Positions 43,014 to 53,002 of a DNA stretch of 64,000 nucleotides are shown one piece after another. The position numbers were made by a program, and so were the translations under genes. Position 1 is the first letter of the stretch, and each line of letters begins with the position of its first letter. The notes beneath the pieces were generated by a model, which worked only from the letters and a program-made list of their open reading frames with translations, was not told the origin of the DNA and made no database searches. The stretch lies in assembly GCF_024723255.1 (NCBI RefSeq), contig NZ_JANIAC010000001.1, forward strand, positions 387,548 through 451,547. The letters are read 5' to 3'. The stretch comes from Aestuariibaculum sp. M13. Its GTDB lineage: Bacteria > Bacteroidota > Bacteroidia > Flavobacteriales > Flavobacteriaceae.

Positions 43014-46000
43014 ATGTTTAAAGAAATCTTTTTATTCGAGATTAAATACAGATTTAAAAGACCTGCCACCTGGGCCTATTTTGGCATCCTGTTAGTTTTT
43101 GGACTTATTCTGGCTATTGGAGGTAACGGGCCAGCTTCAGAGAAAGTTTTTGTAAACTCACCTATTGCCATTGCCAGAATGTTATGTGTGGTAAGCATTT
43201 TTGGAACCATGTTATCCAGCGCAATTCTTGGAGTGCCAGTTTACAGAGATATTGAACACAAAACCGAAAACTATTACTTCTCCTACCCAATAACCGAAAA
43301 AGGCTATATTTTAGGTCGGTTTTTAGGTTCATTATTCACCTTGTTTTTTGTTGGTTTTGGTCTTCATCTTGGACTTATAATTGGTTTTGCCATTGGCCCT
43401 TTTGCCGGGTATGTGGAAGCCGACAGGTTTACAACTCTTAATTTATGGAGTTATATTCAACCAACACTCACATTATACTGGGCTAACTTTTTATTTACAG
43501 GAAGCATCTTCTTTACTCTCGTTAGTACCACAAAAAAAGTTATGCTTGCCTATGCAGGTGGAGCTGTATTATTTATAACCTATTTGGTGACACTTACCTT
43601 AACCCAAGACATTGAAAACAAAGATTTGGTAAGTATCCTCGACCCCTTTGGACTTTCAGCTTTTAGCAATATAACACAATACTGGACTCCAGAAGAACAG
43701 AACACCTTAACTGTGCCATTCTCTTCCAGTCTTTTACTTTGGAACAGGTTACTATGGGTTGGCATTGGCTTACTGACGTTTACCTTTGCTTTATTTAAAT
43801 TCGATTTTCAGAAATTCCTGAATAAAAACTACGACTCTAAAAAGAAGAAAACAGAAGATTTAGCAGAAACAAATAACTCTGCAGAACTTACAAAACTCCC
43901 TAAAGTGAGTAAAGTATATTCAGCCAGTTTAAACTTTAAACTACTATTTAGTCTGGCCTTTATGGAAATAAAAAACATTGTCAGAGACCATTTCTTTAAA
44001 GCCATTTTAATTGCTGCTGTTGCTTTTTTACTGTTCGATGCCTGGTATGGCTTTCCCATTTACGGTACACCATCACTACCTCTCACCTATTATATGTTAG
44101 AAGTTAAAGATTTTAATTTCATCGTTTTAATCTTTGTTCTTATTGTATTCATGACCGGCGAAGTAATACACAGGGAGCAACATGTTAATTACAATCAGAT
44201 TTTTGGAGCACTCCCCATCCCAAATAGAATAATTTACGGATCGAAATTTATTGCTTTGGTCATTATAAGTTTTCTTCTGGTAAATTTAGTTTTAGTCAGC
44301 GGAGTACTCACTCAAATCCTTAAAGGTTATTTCAACTTTGAATTCGACAAATACTTTATTGACTTATATTTAATTGAATTCCCAAAATACATCACCTTTG
44401 TTATGCTTGCCTTTTTTGTGCATTCTTTGGTTACCAAAAAGTTTTTAGGGCATGTTATTGCCATAGCCATCTGGGCACTTTTATTTGGTTTGAATGCATT
44501 AGCCGATGTCGATAACAATTTATACCTATACAGCTATGCCCCACGCTATACAGTCTCTGACATGAATGGCTTTGGACACTTCGGAACTGCTTTATTCTGG
44601 TTTAGAACGTATTGGCTGGCCTGCGGAAGTGTGCTTGTTGTTATAGGGTATTTATACTGGATTCGCGGTACGGATTCTGGTATAAAAACAAGATGGCAAA
44701 TATTAAAAGACAGATTAAACCTTAAAACTGTTGGAACATTTGTCGTTCTATTTATCGTTTTTATAGGCTCCGGAGCGTTTATAAACTATAACACCAAAAC
44801 CATAAACCATTATAAAACCAAAGATCAAGGCACTTTGGCACAAGCTAATTATGAAAAAGAGCTCAGCAAATACGATAAAATCGCGCAACCCAAAGTTATT
44901 GATGTCAAATTAACTGCTGATTTATATCCCGAAGAAAGAAAAGCTAAAATTAAGGTGGACTACATACTAGTTAACAAAACCAATGAAATTATTGATTCAT
45001 TACATTTAAACTGGGGCGCCGAAGGTTTAATAAAAAAAGAAGTCAATACTTTTACCTTAAATGGAGTGAAACCAAAACTTGGTCATCGGTATGATGACTA
45101 CGGCTACGAAATATATGTCTTCAATAGTCCTTTAAAACCTCATGACACTTTACACATGACTCTGGAGGTCACCGGAAAATACAAAGGCTTCCCCAATGAA
45201 GGTACAGGGTCGGATATTGTATACAATGGTACGTTTTTAAACAATGACTTTTTCCCGTCATTCGGATATAGTGCCAGTAGTGAAATTACAGGGGATCTTG
45301 ATCGCAAAAAACACGATTTACCAATTAAAGATTATCAGTTACCAGAACAAACCGACCCTTGGGGAACCAGTAATCTTTTATTTAACGATGACGCCGATTA
45401 TATAACTTTTGAAGGCACCGTAAGCACCGCTCCGGACCAAATTGCTATTTTACCTGGAAACCTTCAAAAGGAATGGGAAGAAAACGGAAGAAAATACTAC
45501 TCCTACAAAATGCGGGGCGAATTAGATTTCTTCTACAATATTTCATCTGCAAATTACAGCGTTCATGAAGACGAATGGATTGGCAGCTCTGGTGAAAAAG
45601 TAATTATCCAGATTTTTCACCATCCGTCACATACCTACAACATTGACCGGTTTGTAAAAGGCGTTAAAAAGTCTATGGACTATTTCTCAAAAAACTACGG
45701 TCCTTACCAATACCGCCAAATGCGTATTTTGGAATTTCCGCGCTATTCAACCTTTGCGCAATCTTTTCCTAATACCGTTCCCTACGCCGAAAGTTTTGGC
45801 TGGGTGGGCGATTTTAGCGATCCTAATGATTTGGATTACCTTTTTACTGTTACGGCACACGAAGTTGCACACCAGTGGTGGGGGCACCAAATTACACCAT
45901 CGGCGACCCGAGGATCTAATCAAATTTCAGAATCTATGGCTGAATATTCTTCCTTAATGGTTATGAAAAAAGAATATGGTGTCGACGCCATGCAAAAATT

Positions 46001-46664
46001 TTTAAAAGAAGAATTAGATCGTTATTTAAGAAGTCGGGCCAACGAAAGTAAATTTGAAAAAACATTACTTGACAATGACAATCAAGCCTATGTATGGTAT
46101 CGCAAAGGCGGACTCATTTTATATGCTCTTCAGGATTTAATTGGTGAAGACAATTTAAATAAAGGTTTCAAAGCTTATACAGAAGCGGCTCGTTTTCGTC
46201 CGGAAGCTCCATTTACCACAACTACAGAATGGTATAACTATATGAAATGGGTAACACCAGATTCTTTACAATATTACCTGAGTGACAGTTTTGAGAACAT
46301 TACGCTTTATAACAACAAAATTTCAAGTGCAACGTATAAGAAAACAAATGATAACACGTATGAAGTTACACTTGATATTGAAAGTTCTAAAAATTATTTC
46401 GATGGTAATGGTAAACTTTTAAAAACCGGAGACAAACCCAATATCCTAGAAATTGGAATTTTCAATTCAGACACAATTAATGCTAATGGTATGACCATTA
46501 AATCTCCCATCATGCTTAAAAAAATGTGGATTGCACCCGGACATTCAACTTTGAAATTTACAACAACTAAAATTCCTGTTAAAGCCGGCATTGATCCTTA
46601 TAATAAAATGATTGACAGAATACCTGACGATAATTTAAAACCAGTAGAAGAAATAACAGATTAA
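43014..46664 (+). CDS. ABC-2 permease fused to M1 family peptidase
   Basis: This very large 1216-residue protein combines two functions. The N-terminal 560 residues hold about a dozen hydrophobic segments in two ABC-2-like blocks (for example FGLILAIGGNGP and FMTGEVIHREQHVNYNQ). After a last membrane segment near 565-585 a soluble region of about 600 residues is an M1 zinc aminopeptidase. The zinc site is HEVAHQWWGH with His949 and His953, and a glutamate lies 20 residues later in QISESMAEY, one residue further than in classic M1 enzymes. The classic GAMEN exopeptidase motif is replaced by AQSFPNTVPY. The peptidase should face the periplasm. It may degrade what the transporter moves, or may be a transport-linked binding domain. 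The ATPase is encoded upstream. Confidence 0.92.
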   Translation: MFKEIFLFEIKYRFKRPATWAYFGILLVFGLILAIGGNGPASEKVFVNSPIAIARMLCVVSIFGTMLSSAILGVPVYRDIEHKTENYYFSYPITEKGYILGRFLGSLFTLFFVGFGLHLGLIIGFAIGPFAGYVEADRFTTLNLWSYIQPTLTLYWANFLFTGSIFFTLVSTTKKVMLAYAGGAVLFITYLVTLTLTQDIENKDLVSILDPFGLSAFSNITQYWTPEEQNTLTVPFSSSLLLWNRLLWVGIGLLTFTFALFKFDFQKFLNKNYDSKKKKTEDLAETNNSAELTKLPKVSKVYSASLNFKLLFSLAFMEIKNIVRDHFFKAILIAAVAFLLFDAWYGFPIYGTPSLPLTYYMLEVKDFNFIVLIFVLIVFMTGEVIHREQHVNYNQIFGALPIPNRIIYGSKFIALVIISFLLVNLVLVSGVLTQILKGYFNFEFDKYFIDLYLIEFPKYITFVMLAFFVHSLVTKKFLGHVIAIAIWALLFGLNALADVDNNLYLYSYAPRYTVSDMNGFGHFGTALFWFRTYWLACGSVLVVIGYLYWIRGTDSGIKTRWQILKDRLNLKTVGTFVVLFIVFIGSGAFINYNTKTINHYKTKDQGTLAQANYEKELSKYDKIAQPKVIDVKLTADLYPEERKAKIKVDYILVNKTNEIIDSLHLNWGAEGLIKKEVNTFTLNGVKPKLGHRYDDYGYEIYVFNSPLKPHDTLHMTLEVTGKYKGFPNEGTGSDIVYNGTFLNNDFFPSFGYSASSEITGDLDRKKHDLPIKDYQLPEQTDPWGTSNLLFNDDADYITFEGTVSTAPDQIAILPGNLQKEWEENGRKYYSYKMRGELDFFYNISSANYSVHEDEWIGSSGEKVIIQIFHHPSHTYNIDRFVKGVKKSMDYFSKNYGPYQYRQMRILEFPRYSTFAQSFPNTVPYAESFGWVGDFSDPNDLDYLFTVTAHEVAHQWWGHQITPSATRGSNQISESMAEYSSLMVMKKEYGVDAMQKFLKEELDRYLRSRANESKFEKTLLDNDNQAYVWYRKGGLILYALQDLIGEDNLNKGFKAYTEAARFRPEAPFTTTTEWYNYMKWVTPDSLQYYLSDSFENITLYNNKISSATYKKTNDNTYEVTLDIESSKNYFDGNGKLLKTGDKPNILEIGIFNSDTINANGMTIKSPIMLKKMWIAPGHSTLKFTTTKIPVKAGIDPYNKMIDRIPDDNLKPVEEITD

Positions 46665-46790
46665 AAATTATGGTCTGTTTTTAATAAAAATAAGTCTTTT
46701 GATAATTTATAACATTTCATTAACTTATAAATGTCAAAATTGGCAAGACATTTGAAAGATATAGAGAATAACTTTTAAATACATTGAGAT

Positions 46791-47468
46791 ATGTCATTAC
46801 TAAAAACCATGTTACCAATAACCATAATAGCAACACTTTTCACTTCTTGCAACTCTATTAAAACAACAACCTACTGGGTTAACAGTGTAAAAACAGACTG
46901 TAGCGCTGGAGCAGGAAAAATGCAGTGTTTACAGGTTTATAAAGGCGTTGATGTTGACAAAGCAACCTGGAGTTCGTTTTATGCGCCTATTGAGGGCTTT
47001 GAATTTGAATTCGGATATTTTCAAAAAATTGAAGTTACCGAAACGCAATTAGACCCCAAAGATGTTCCTGCCGATGCCTCTTCAATTAAATATAAGTTAG
47101 TTAAAGTTTTAGAAAAAAAACAGGATCCTAAAATGACTCTAAACGACATCTGGATGGTGACAGGCATCAATGGTTCTCCTATTGCTAAATCCAGACAAAC
47201 ACCTAATTTGGAAATCAACATTGCTAAAATGCAGATTTCAGGAACCGATGGTTGTAATAATTTCACCGGAGAAATTAAAAATATTACAGCCAGAAATATA
47301 GAATTCGGACCCATTGCTTCAACACGTAAAATGTGCCTGGATATGACTATTCCTAATAAATTTAACAAAGCATTGAACGTATCGGTAAGCTATAAAAAAG
47401 AAAATTTAACACTAACTTTTTATGATGCTAATGGCAATGAAACACTTGCACTTAAAAAGGTAGACTAA
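46791..47468 (+). CDS. META/DUF4377 lipoprotein
   Basis: The 225-residue protein has a lipoprotein signal with lipobox SC at residue 19-20. A DUF4377-like region follows (TTYWVNSVKTDC and MQCLQVYKG, about 22-100). A C-terminal META domain carries the conserved ISGTDGCNNFTGEI and MCLDM (about 125-225), as in HslJ heat-shock proteins. It is probably an envelope-stress-related lipoprotein. The specific function is unknown. Confidence 0.85.
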   Translation: MSLLKTMLPITIIATLFTSCNSIKTTTYWVNSVKTDCSAGAGKMQCLQVYKGVDVDKATWSSFYAPIEGFEFEFGYFQKIEVTETQLDPKDVPADASSIKYKLVKVLEKKQDPKMTLNDIWMVTGINGSPIAKSRQTPNLEINIAKMQISGTDGCNNFTGEIKNITARNIEFGPIASTRKMCLDMTIPNKFNKALNVSVSYKKENLTLTFYDANGNETLALKKVD

Positions 47469-47505
47469 AACGTTTAGTTCTTTTATATTTGTCCTAAAAA
47501 ATTCT

Positions 47506-48336
47506 ATGAAAAAATTATTTGCATTAGCTACGGCATTCATCTTTTTTATGTCTTGTAGCAGTGATGATTCTGTGGATTACAGTCTTCAAAATGATGAAGA
47601 AATTCAGGCTTACATTACAGAAAACAATTTAAATGCTGAAAAAACAGCTACAGGCTTGTACTACGTTATTGATGAACAAGGTACCGGAGAAATGCCCGAG
47701 AACGCCACAGACCGTGTTAAAGTCATTTACAAAGGTTACTTTACTAACGGGGAGGTTTTTGATGAAAGCACAGAAGGTGCTTCTTTTCTACTTCAATATG
47801 TTATTCCAGGTTTTGCTGAAGGATTAACAAAATTTAATGAAGGCGGACGCGGTAAATTATTAATTCCGTCGCATTTAGCTTACGGAAGTAATAAATATAA
47901 TGATATTCCTGGCGGATCAGTTATCATTTTTGATATTGAATTGGTTTATGTGAACTATAAAACTGAAAACGACATTCAAATTCAGGAATATTTAACCGAA
48001 AATGAAATAATAGCTCAAAGCACAGATTCAGGTTTATACTATACAATCACAGAGGAAGGAACCGGCACTTACCCTACCTCAACAGACAATGTTACTATTA
48101 CCTATTCAGGTTACTTACTTAATGGTGAAATATTTGGTGAATCAACTGTTTCCGGCGAATCATTCGATTTAGACAAAGTAATTGAAGGGTTTACAGAAGG
48201 CATTCCATATTTTAAAGAAGGTAGTAAAGGAACACTTTTTATTCCAGCCCACTTAGGTTATGGTAATTTCGATAATTACCCAATTCCTGGTGGTTCTGTT
48301 TTAATTTTTGACATTGAATTAAAGTCTATTAATTAA
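47506..48336 (+). CDS. Tandem FKBP-type peptidyl-prolyl isomerase lipoprotein
   Basis: This 276-residue lipoprotein (lipobox SC near residue 17) contains two FKBP domains, residues about 55-150 and 165-275. Each has the pattern VKVIYKGYFTNGEVFDES / VTITYSGYLLNGEIFGES, with a GFAEGL or GFTEGIPYF stretch and LIPSHLAYG / FIPAHLGYG, then PGGSVIIFDIEL or PGGSVLIFDIEL. It should catalyse proline isomerisation or act as a chaperone in the periplasm. A TATATTTG -7 element is at 47484-47491. Confidence 0.93.
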   Translation: MKKLFALATAFIFFMSCSSDDSVDYSLQNDEEIQAYITENNLNAEKTATGLYYVIDEQGTGEMPENATDRVKVIYKGYFTNGEVFDESTEGASFLLQYVIPGFAEGLTKFNEGGRGKLLIPSHLAYGSNKYNDIPGGSVIIFDIELVYVNYKTENDIQIQEYLTENEIIAQSTDSGLYYTITEEGTGTYPTSTDNVTITYSGYLLNGEIFGESTVSGESFDLDKVIEGFTEGIPYFKEGSKGTLFIPAHLGYGNFDNYPIPGGSVLIFDIELKSIN

Positions 48337-48363
48337 AATAAAAAGAATTACCACTAAAAATTT

Positions 48364-48396
48364 AAAAGTCACCTTATAAATTTAAGGTGACTTTTT
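48364..48396. terminator. Bidirectional terminator between FKBP and lipoprotein genes
   Basis: A 13-bp stem AAAAGTCACCTTA / TAAGGTGACTTTT with a six-base loop lies between two convergent genes and has A and T tracts on its sides. Confidence 0.88.
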
Positions 48397-48434
48397 ACTT
48401 TAGTATACAAACAATACAAGAGTTGTTCTAAGCA

Positions 48435-49466
48435 TTAGAAATCAATTGTTACAGAACTTGCTCCTGGAACGGAAGTTGAATATATAGGAGCATAATTACC
48501 ACTACTCACAGGCATTTCAAAAATCAATAATTTTTGCTGTGCACGCTCCGCTACAAAAATAGCCTGTTTAGCAGGACTTACTGCAACGTCTACTGGATTA
48601 CCTAATTCAGTCATATCCCCTTCTATTCTTATTTGGTCTTCCATAGGAATCATTTCACTATCCATCGCCGCCATAAACTTATTAGAAAATTCATTAATTA
48701 TAACCAATGCTCCGTCATCAGGAACAGCAGCAGAACCTATATCGGTTAACACCATGGTATCTGTCATGGCATCATAATCCAAACCATGCGTGCGTATTAA
48801 ACCCTCAATTGACACTTTAGCACTATACATTAAATCGCCGCTTTTAGCATTATGAAAATCTTTAAAGTACACCAGATTACTGGACACATCTTCAATAGCC
48901 CATAAATCTTTACCATTTACATGTACATCCCAAACTTCAAAGCCAACATTGTATTGTCTGAAATCTGAAATAACATCTTCATTCACATGATAACTCACCA
49001 ATTTACCAGGAGTTACATCATCTACAACTACTACTTTATTATCATATAATGCAGAGCCTCTGCCATTTACGAATGTTGAAGGGCCCATTGCTGTCGGCAT
49101 TATAGCATCGCCATCCATGGTTTGTGAAATATGAGATAAGGTTACCAAAGCTTTATCTGATCGATTTACCTGATAAATAGCATCTCTATTAACATCGTAC
49201 TCGACCCCGTCGGCATCCATATAAGGCAAGCTTAAAGACTTCATACTTGGCATTTCCAAACTTTCCTGAATATCGAAAACACTTAACTTTCCTGAATTAT
49301 TTGAAGAAACATAAATGGAATGTCCTTTCATTTTTTCAGGCATCTTAAGTGTTTTATTTGCCATGCTATTATAATCATCCATAGTTGAGGCATCTTCAGA
49401 TTCATCTTGGCAATTGGTAAGTGTTAAGGCTAAAAAGCCGCATGCGAATAATTGAATTGTTTTCAT
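48435..49466 (-). CDS. Lipoprotein, probable beta-propeller
   Basis: The 343-residue protein starts with a lipobox signal (cysteine 19 in LTLTNCQ). The mature sequence shows repeated beta-strand motifs such as GHSIYVSSNNSGKLSVFDI, DAIYQVNRSDKALVTLS and PVDVAVSPAKQAIFVAE, which suggest a propeller of the kind found in envelope binding proteins. I cannot name a family with confidence. It has no operon partner. The acidic N-terminal linker after the cysteine (DESEDASTMDDY) is a usual feature of surface lipoproteins in Bacteroidota. Confidence 0.7.
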   Translation of the reverse strand: MKTIQLFACGFLALTLTNCQDESEDASTMDDYNSMANKTLKMPEKMKGHSIYVSSNNSGKLSVFDIQESLEMPSMKSLSLPYMDADGVEYDVNRDAIYQVNRSDKALVTLSHISQTMDGDAIMPTAMGPSTFVNGRGSALYDNKVVVVDDVTPGKLVSYHVNEDVISDFRQYNVGFEVWDVHVNGKDLWAIEDVSSNLVYFKDFHNAKSGDLMYSAKVSIEGLIRTHGLDYDAMTDTMVLTDIGSAAVPDDGALVIINEFSNKFMAAMDSEMIPMEDQIRIEGDMTELGNPVDVAVSPAKQAIFVAERAQQKLLIFEMPVSSGNYAPIYSTSVPGASSVTIDF

Positions 49467-49617
49467 AATTTATAATTTAGTGGATTAATGACTATTTCAA
49501 TATTCGGGGCTTTGGCGAGACTTACGAAAAAAAGGAAAGTGTGGTTTTTAAATTCTGCATATTTTTTTCAACGAGCAATTTTTAATACCTTTATGTGTAT
49601 CAGCAAAAGTGTATTAC

Positions 49618-50256
49618 ATGCAAATTAAATCTACTAATATTTCCATTCCAAAAACCGTTATCTGGAATGACCAACCCGTACAAACAGGCATCTATAAGCA
49701 TCCAACAAACACCCCTATTTTTCTAGGCAAAAGCGATGTAAAAGATGATAGCGTTATCGATAGAAAGTACCATGGCGGTGCGTTTAAAGCATGTTATCTG
49801 TTTTCTGAAAATCAATACGCTTACTGGAAATCTCTATACCACAATCTGAATTGGGATTGGGGAATGTTTGGTGAAAATTTGACTGTATCTGGTTTTGATG
49901 AAACTAAAATTTATGTAGGTGATATTTACAAGGTAGGTTCTGCTGTAATACAAGTTACCGAACCACGTGAACCTTGCTGGAAACTGGGTATTAAATTTGG
50001 CTCTCAAGGTATTATAAAGCAGTTTATAAAAAAAGGCTTTCCCGGCACCTATGTTCGTGTTTTAGAAGAAGGATACGTCACAAAAGGTGACCAGTTTCAA
50101 CTTATAGAACAAGCTTCAAACAGTATAACAGTATACCAGTTTTTCAATTTGCTTTTTTCTTCTGAAAAAGATCAGAATTTACTCAAGAAAATCATTAAAA
50201 GTGATTCTATTCCTCCGAAAAAAAGAAAAGATTTAAAACAATTTGTACTGTATTAG
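49618..50256 (+). CDS. MOSC domain protein
   Basis: This protein contains a MOSC domain, a beta-barrel found in molybdenum-cofactor sulfurases and pyridoxal enzymes. The conserved HGG-like element is DRKYHGGAFKACYLF, and the GENLTVSGFDETKI and TEPREPCWKLGIKFG stretches follow. The last holds the invariant cysteine that binds the mobile sulfur in characterised members. I chose ATG at 49618 over the GTG three codons earlier. The C-terminal 50 residues are charged. The gene is 51 bases ahead of the DUF3052-like gene and may be co-transcribed with it. Confidence 0.88.
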   Translation: MQIKSTNISIPKTVIWNDQPVQTGIYKHPTNTPIFLGKSDVKDDSVIDRKYHGGAFKACYLFSENQYAYWKSLYHNLNWDWGMFGENLTVSGFDETKIYVGDIYKVGSAVIQVTEPREPCWKLGIKFGSQGIIKQFIKKGFPGTYVRVLEEGYVTKGDQFQLIEQASNSITVYQFFNLLFSSEKDQNLLKKIIKSDSIPPKKRKDLKQFVLY

Positions 50257-50307
50257 TAAACCTTAATTGCTGGTATAACATTTTGATTTTTTTTGTATAT
50301 TTAAGAT

Positions 50308-50688
50308 ATGCGAACACTACCTAAAAAATTAAAGCTTCAAAATTTTAAAGACGTTTATATTTTAAATAAACCAGAATCTTTTAGTGATATTTTTGATGAT
50401 GTTAGTCATTCTGAATCCATAGTTACCACCTCTTGTGTGGAATGCGCTTTAGTGTTTGTTAATACCAAAGAAGATTTTGTAAATCAAATGTTAACCCTAT
50501 TCCCTCGCCTATTAGATTCTTCAATTCTTTGGGTGTTTTATCCTAATGAAACCACCATTAGTGAAATCTCTAAATTACATATCGAATTCGACTGGGATTT
50601 TTTAGGAGACTACCGATTAAAACCCACAAAACTCCTTGCTGTAGACAACACTTGGAACGCGATTAAAATAAAAAAACTCCTCATTTAA
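50308..50688 (+). CDS. DUF3052-like protein
   Basis: This 126-residue protein shows the DUF3052 pattern: a hydrophobic strand CALVFVNTKEDF, then LLDSSILWVFYPNET, and a C-terminal LLAVDNTWNAIKIK. The family is unassigned and small, and the match is from remembered family patterns. It has no signal peptide. It sits between the MOSC gene and the DEAD-box helicase gene, each within about 50 bases. Confidence 0.65.
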   Translation: MRTLPKKLKLQNFKDVYILNKPESFSDIFDDVSHSESIVTTSCVECALVFVNTKEDFVNQMLTLFPRLLDSSILWVFYPNETTISEISKLHIEFDWDFLGDYRLKPTKLLAVDNTWNAIKIKKLLI

Positions 50689-50721
50689 AATTACCTTATC
50701 TTTGTGGCATAAAATTATACT

Positions 50722-51963
50722 ATGTCATTTAAAGACTTACAATTAAATAAGCCTATTTTAAGAGCCATCGCAGAAGCTGGTTACGATAACCCTACACTAG
50801 TTCAGGAAAAAACAATTCCTTTTGTATTAGAGAAAAAAGATGTTATTGTATCTGCACAAACAGGAACAGGAAAAACTGCTGCATTCGCCCTTCCTATTTT
50901 GCAATCGCTTTTCGATTATCAGGATGCGCCGAAAAACGGGAAAAAAATTAAAGCATTAATTGTAAGTCCAACAAGAGAATTAGCAGTTCAGATTCTCGAT
51001 AACTTTAAAACCTATAGTACGTATACCAATTTAAGAACAGCAGTTGTTTTTGGAGGAACATCTATTGAGCCTCAAAAAGATATTTTAAATAAAGGTGTTG
51101 ATATTTTAATTGCAACTCCAGGTAGACTCTTAGATTTACACAAACAAGATCTTCTTAATCTCGATTATGTTGAGACGTTAGTTTTAGATGAAGCCGATTT
51201 AATGTTAGATATGGGCTTTATTGATGACGTTAAGAAAATAGAGCGTTTATGTACTAAAGAAAAACAAATTTTATTGTTTTCGGCTACGATTCCCTACAAA
51301 GTGGAACAACTGGCAAATACCATTTTAAAAAATCCAGAGCGTATTGAAGTCGCTCAAAATTCATCTACGTCAAGAAACATCAATCAAGTTCTTTATTATG
51401 TACCTAAACGTAATAAAATTGAATTGTGTTTGCACTTGCTTAGAAACACTATAAAAGGAAGTATTATCATTTTCCGACGTACTAAGTTTGGCGTTGAAAA
51501 ACTCGAACAAACCTTGTTAAAAAACGGCTATAAAGTAGATAGTATTCATGGTGATAAAACCCAGAATCTGCGTCAGGAAGCCTTGAATAAATTTAAAAAT
51601 GGCTATGTTAATATTTTAATAGCTACCGATGTTGCTGCTCGTGGTATTGATATTAATGAATTGGATGCTGTTATTAATTTCGATTTACCAAACGTACCTG
51701 AAACCTATGTACATCGTATTGGTAGAACAGCGCGTGCCGGAAAAAGCGGAACCGCATATTCTTTATGTTCGGCTGATGAAAAAACCTATATTACCAATAT
51801 TCAACAGTTAATTCAATTACAATTAGATGTTATTGAAAATCACCCATATCCTTTAGACCCTAAGACCAAGCCTGAAGTTCACAAATCTAAAAACCAAGGC
51901 AGTAAACATAAGAAAGGACGTAAAAGTGAGGGCTCTAAAAAGAAAAAGAAGCGCTGGTATTAA
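50722..51963 (+). CDS. DEAD-box RNA helicase
   Basis: This 413-residue helicase has all the expected motifs: Q motif, AQTGTGKTAAF (motif I), PTRELA, TPGRLLDL, DEAD in VLDEADLMLDMGF, SAT, and the second-domain motifs RGIDIN and HRIGRTARAG. The C-terminal tail is strongly basic (KGRKSEGSKKKKKRWY), as in RhlE/CsdA-type cold or ribosome-assembly helicases. A TATCTTTG -7 element is at 50697-50704, so the gene can be transcribed on its own. Its specific RNA target is unknown. Confidence 0.95.
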   Translation: MSFKDLQLNKPILRAIAEAGYDNPTLVQEKTIPFVLEKKDVIVSAQTGTGKTAAFALPILQSLFDYQDAPKNGKKIKALIVSPTRELAVQILDNFKTYSTYTNLRTAVVFGGTSIEPQKDILNKGVDILIATPGRLLDLHKQDLLNLDYVETLVLDEADLMLDMGFIDDVKKIERLCTKEKQILLFSATIPYKVEQLANTILKNPERIEVAQNSSTSRNINQVLYYVPKRNKIELCLHLLRNTIKGSIIIFRRTKFGVEKLEQTLLKNGYKVDSIHGDKTQNLRQEALNKFKNGYVNILIATDVAARGIDINELDAVINFDLPNVPETYVHRIGRTARAGKSGTAYSLCSADEKTYITNIQQLIQLQLDVIENHPYPLDPKTKPEVHKSKNQGSKHKKGRKSEGSKKKKKRWY

Positions 51964-51966
51964 GAC

Positions 51967-52632
51967 TTACTCAACAGGAAAATCAAAATAGGTCGTAGGA
52001 AATGGCTCGTTTCTTAACGTAAAATGCCACCACTCTTTTGGGTAATTTCTAAAACCATGTTTTAACATTACCGTTTGTAATAACATGCGGTTAGCTTTTT
52101 GTGCTTCTGTAATATGAGCATAATTCACCCATGAAGCTTCTCCGAAGAAATCAAAATCACTTCCCATATCTAAAGGTTTTCCGGTGTTACCATCTATAAT
52201 CGTTAAATCGACGGTACTTCCCTTGCTATGGCCAGATCGGGTTGCAATGTATTCTTCTTTAAACAAATCCTGCTTAGCTACATCAGGATAAAACCTCTGT
52301 TTATTAACTGTATCATTTAAATCTTTAGCCCAACTCATAAAATGATTAACGGCCTGTTGCGGTCTGTAACCATCGAAAACTAATAAGCATAAATTCTGAC
52401 TTTGCAGTTCTTCCTGCACTAACTTTAAAGCTTCGGCGGCCTGACGTGTCAAAATCAATTCGTTCGATAAATAACCCGTTACAGGTTTGCCTACAAAATT
52501 ATTTGAGGAGTAATATCTTAAATCTACATCTAAATCAGGAATAACCTCATTGGCATATACAAACCCGGTTGGTAATTGCGCAAATGAATAAGAAATAAAG
52601 AAAATAAAAAGGTATTTTACTAAGTTGCTCAT
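51967..52632 (-). CDS. D-alanyl-D-alanine dipeptidase (VanX/DdpX-like, M15 family)
   Basis: The 221-residue protein has a short signal peptide (YLFIFFISYSFAQ) and the M15D zinc site: SGHSKGSTVDLTI (SxHxxGxAxD-type) and the downstream EWWHFT with the third ligand. VanX-type enzymes hydrolyse D-Ala-D-Ala. In a bacterium without other van genes the usual role is recycling of peptidoglycan dipeptides, so vancomycin resistance should not be inferred. It converges on the DEAD-box helicase gene with a 3-base gap. Confidence 0.9.
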   Translation of the reverse strand: MSNLVKYLFIFFISYSFAQLPTGFVYANEVIPDLDVDLRYYSSNNFVGKPVTGYLSNELILTRQAAEALKLVQEELQSQNLCLLVFDGYRPQQAVNHFMSWAKDLNDTVNKQRFYPDVAKQDLFKEEYIATRSGHSKGSTVDLTIIDGNTGKPLDMGSDFDFFGEASWVNYAHITEAQKANRMLLQTVMLKHGFRNYPKEWWHFTLRNEPFPTTYFDFPVE

Positions 52633-52680
52633 GCTAGCTAAAATAAGTAAAATAGAACTATATCAAACTAAAGAATACAA

Positions 52681-52850
52681 AAAAACCGAGTTCCCTCAAA
52701 CTCGGTTTCTTCTAATTTGCTTTTATATTACGATGTAGATTTAGGGTTTCCTTAATAACAACATAATGCAAATATTAATTAATTAATCCATTGAACTAAA
52801 AAGTATATTATTTAGTACTCTTCAAAGATATAATTATTAATCATTACCAA
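52681..52850 (-). ncRNA. Candidate minus-strand small RNA in a 637-base gap
   Basis: On the minus strand a TTG (52848-52850) and TATCTTTG (52823-52830) are 17 bases apart, close to consensus spacing. About 130 bases downstream a hairpin (AAACCGAG with CTCGGTTT, 52683-52708) ends in seven T. No gene lies between. A transcript of about 135 bases is expected. I see no conserved open frame in it. Confidence 0.4.
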
Positions 52851-52869
52851 CGATAAAATACACTAATAT

Positions 52870-52933
52870 TCGACGAAATACATATAATTTTAACATTTAC
52901 TGATTAAAAATACAATTTAATCGACGAAATGCA
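52870..52933 (+). repeat. Direct repeat pair TCGACGAAATRCA
   Basis: The 13-base motif TCGACGAAATACA (52870-52882) recurs as TCGACGAAATGCA (52921-52933), 51 bases later. The pair lies just upstream of the minus-strand small-RNA promoter and ahead of a plus-strand CACATTTG that resembles a -7 box. A shared regulator could bind here. Confidence 0.45.
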
Positions 52934-53002
52934 CATTTGAAATATATGTATTTACATCTAAATTCTATAGTACTAATTTAAATTCTAGTTATAAATACAT
53001 GA

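Noticed and set aside
51967-52632. Vancomycin resistance
   Set aside because: VanX-like sequence alone without vanA/H or regulator genes suggests peptidoglycan recycling.
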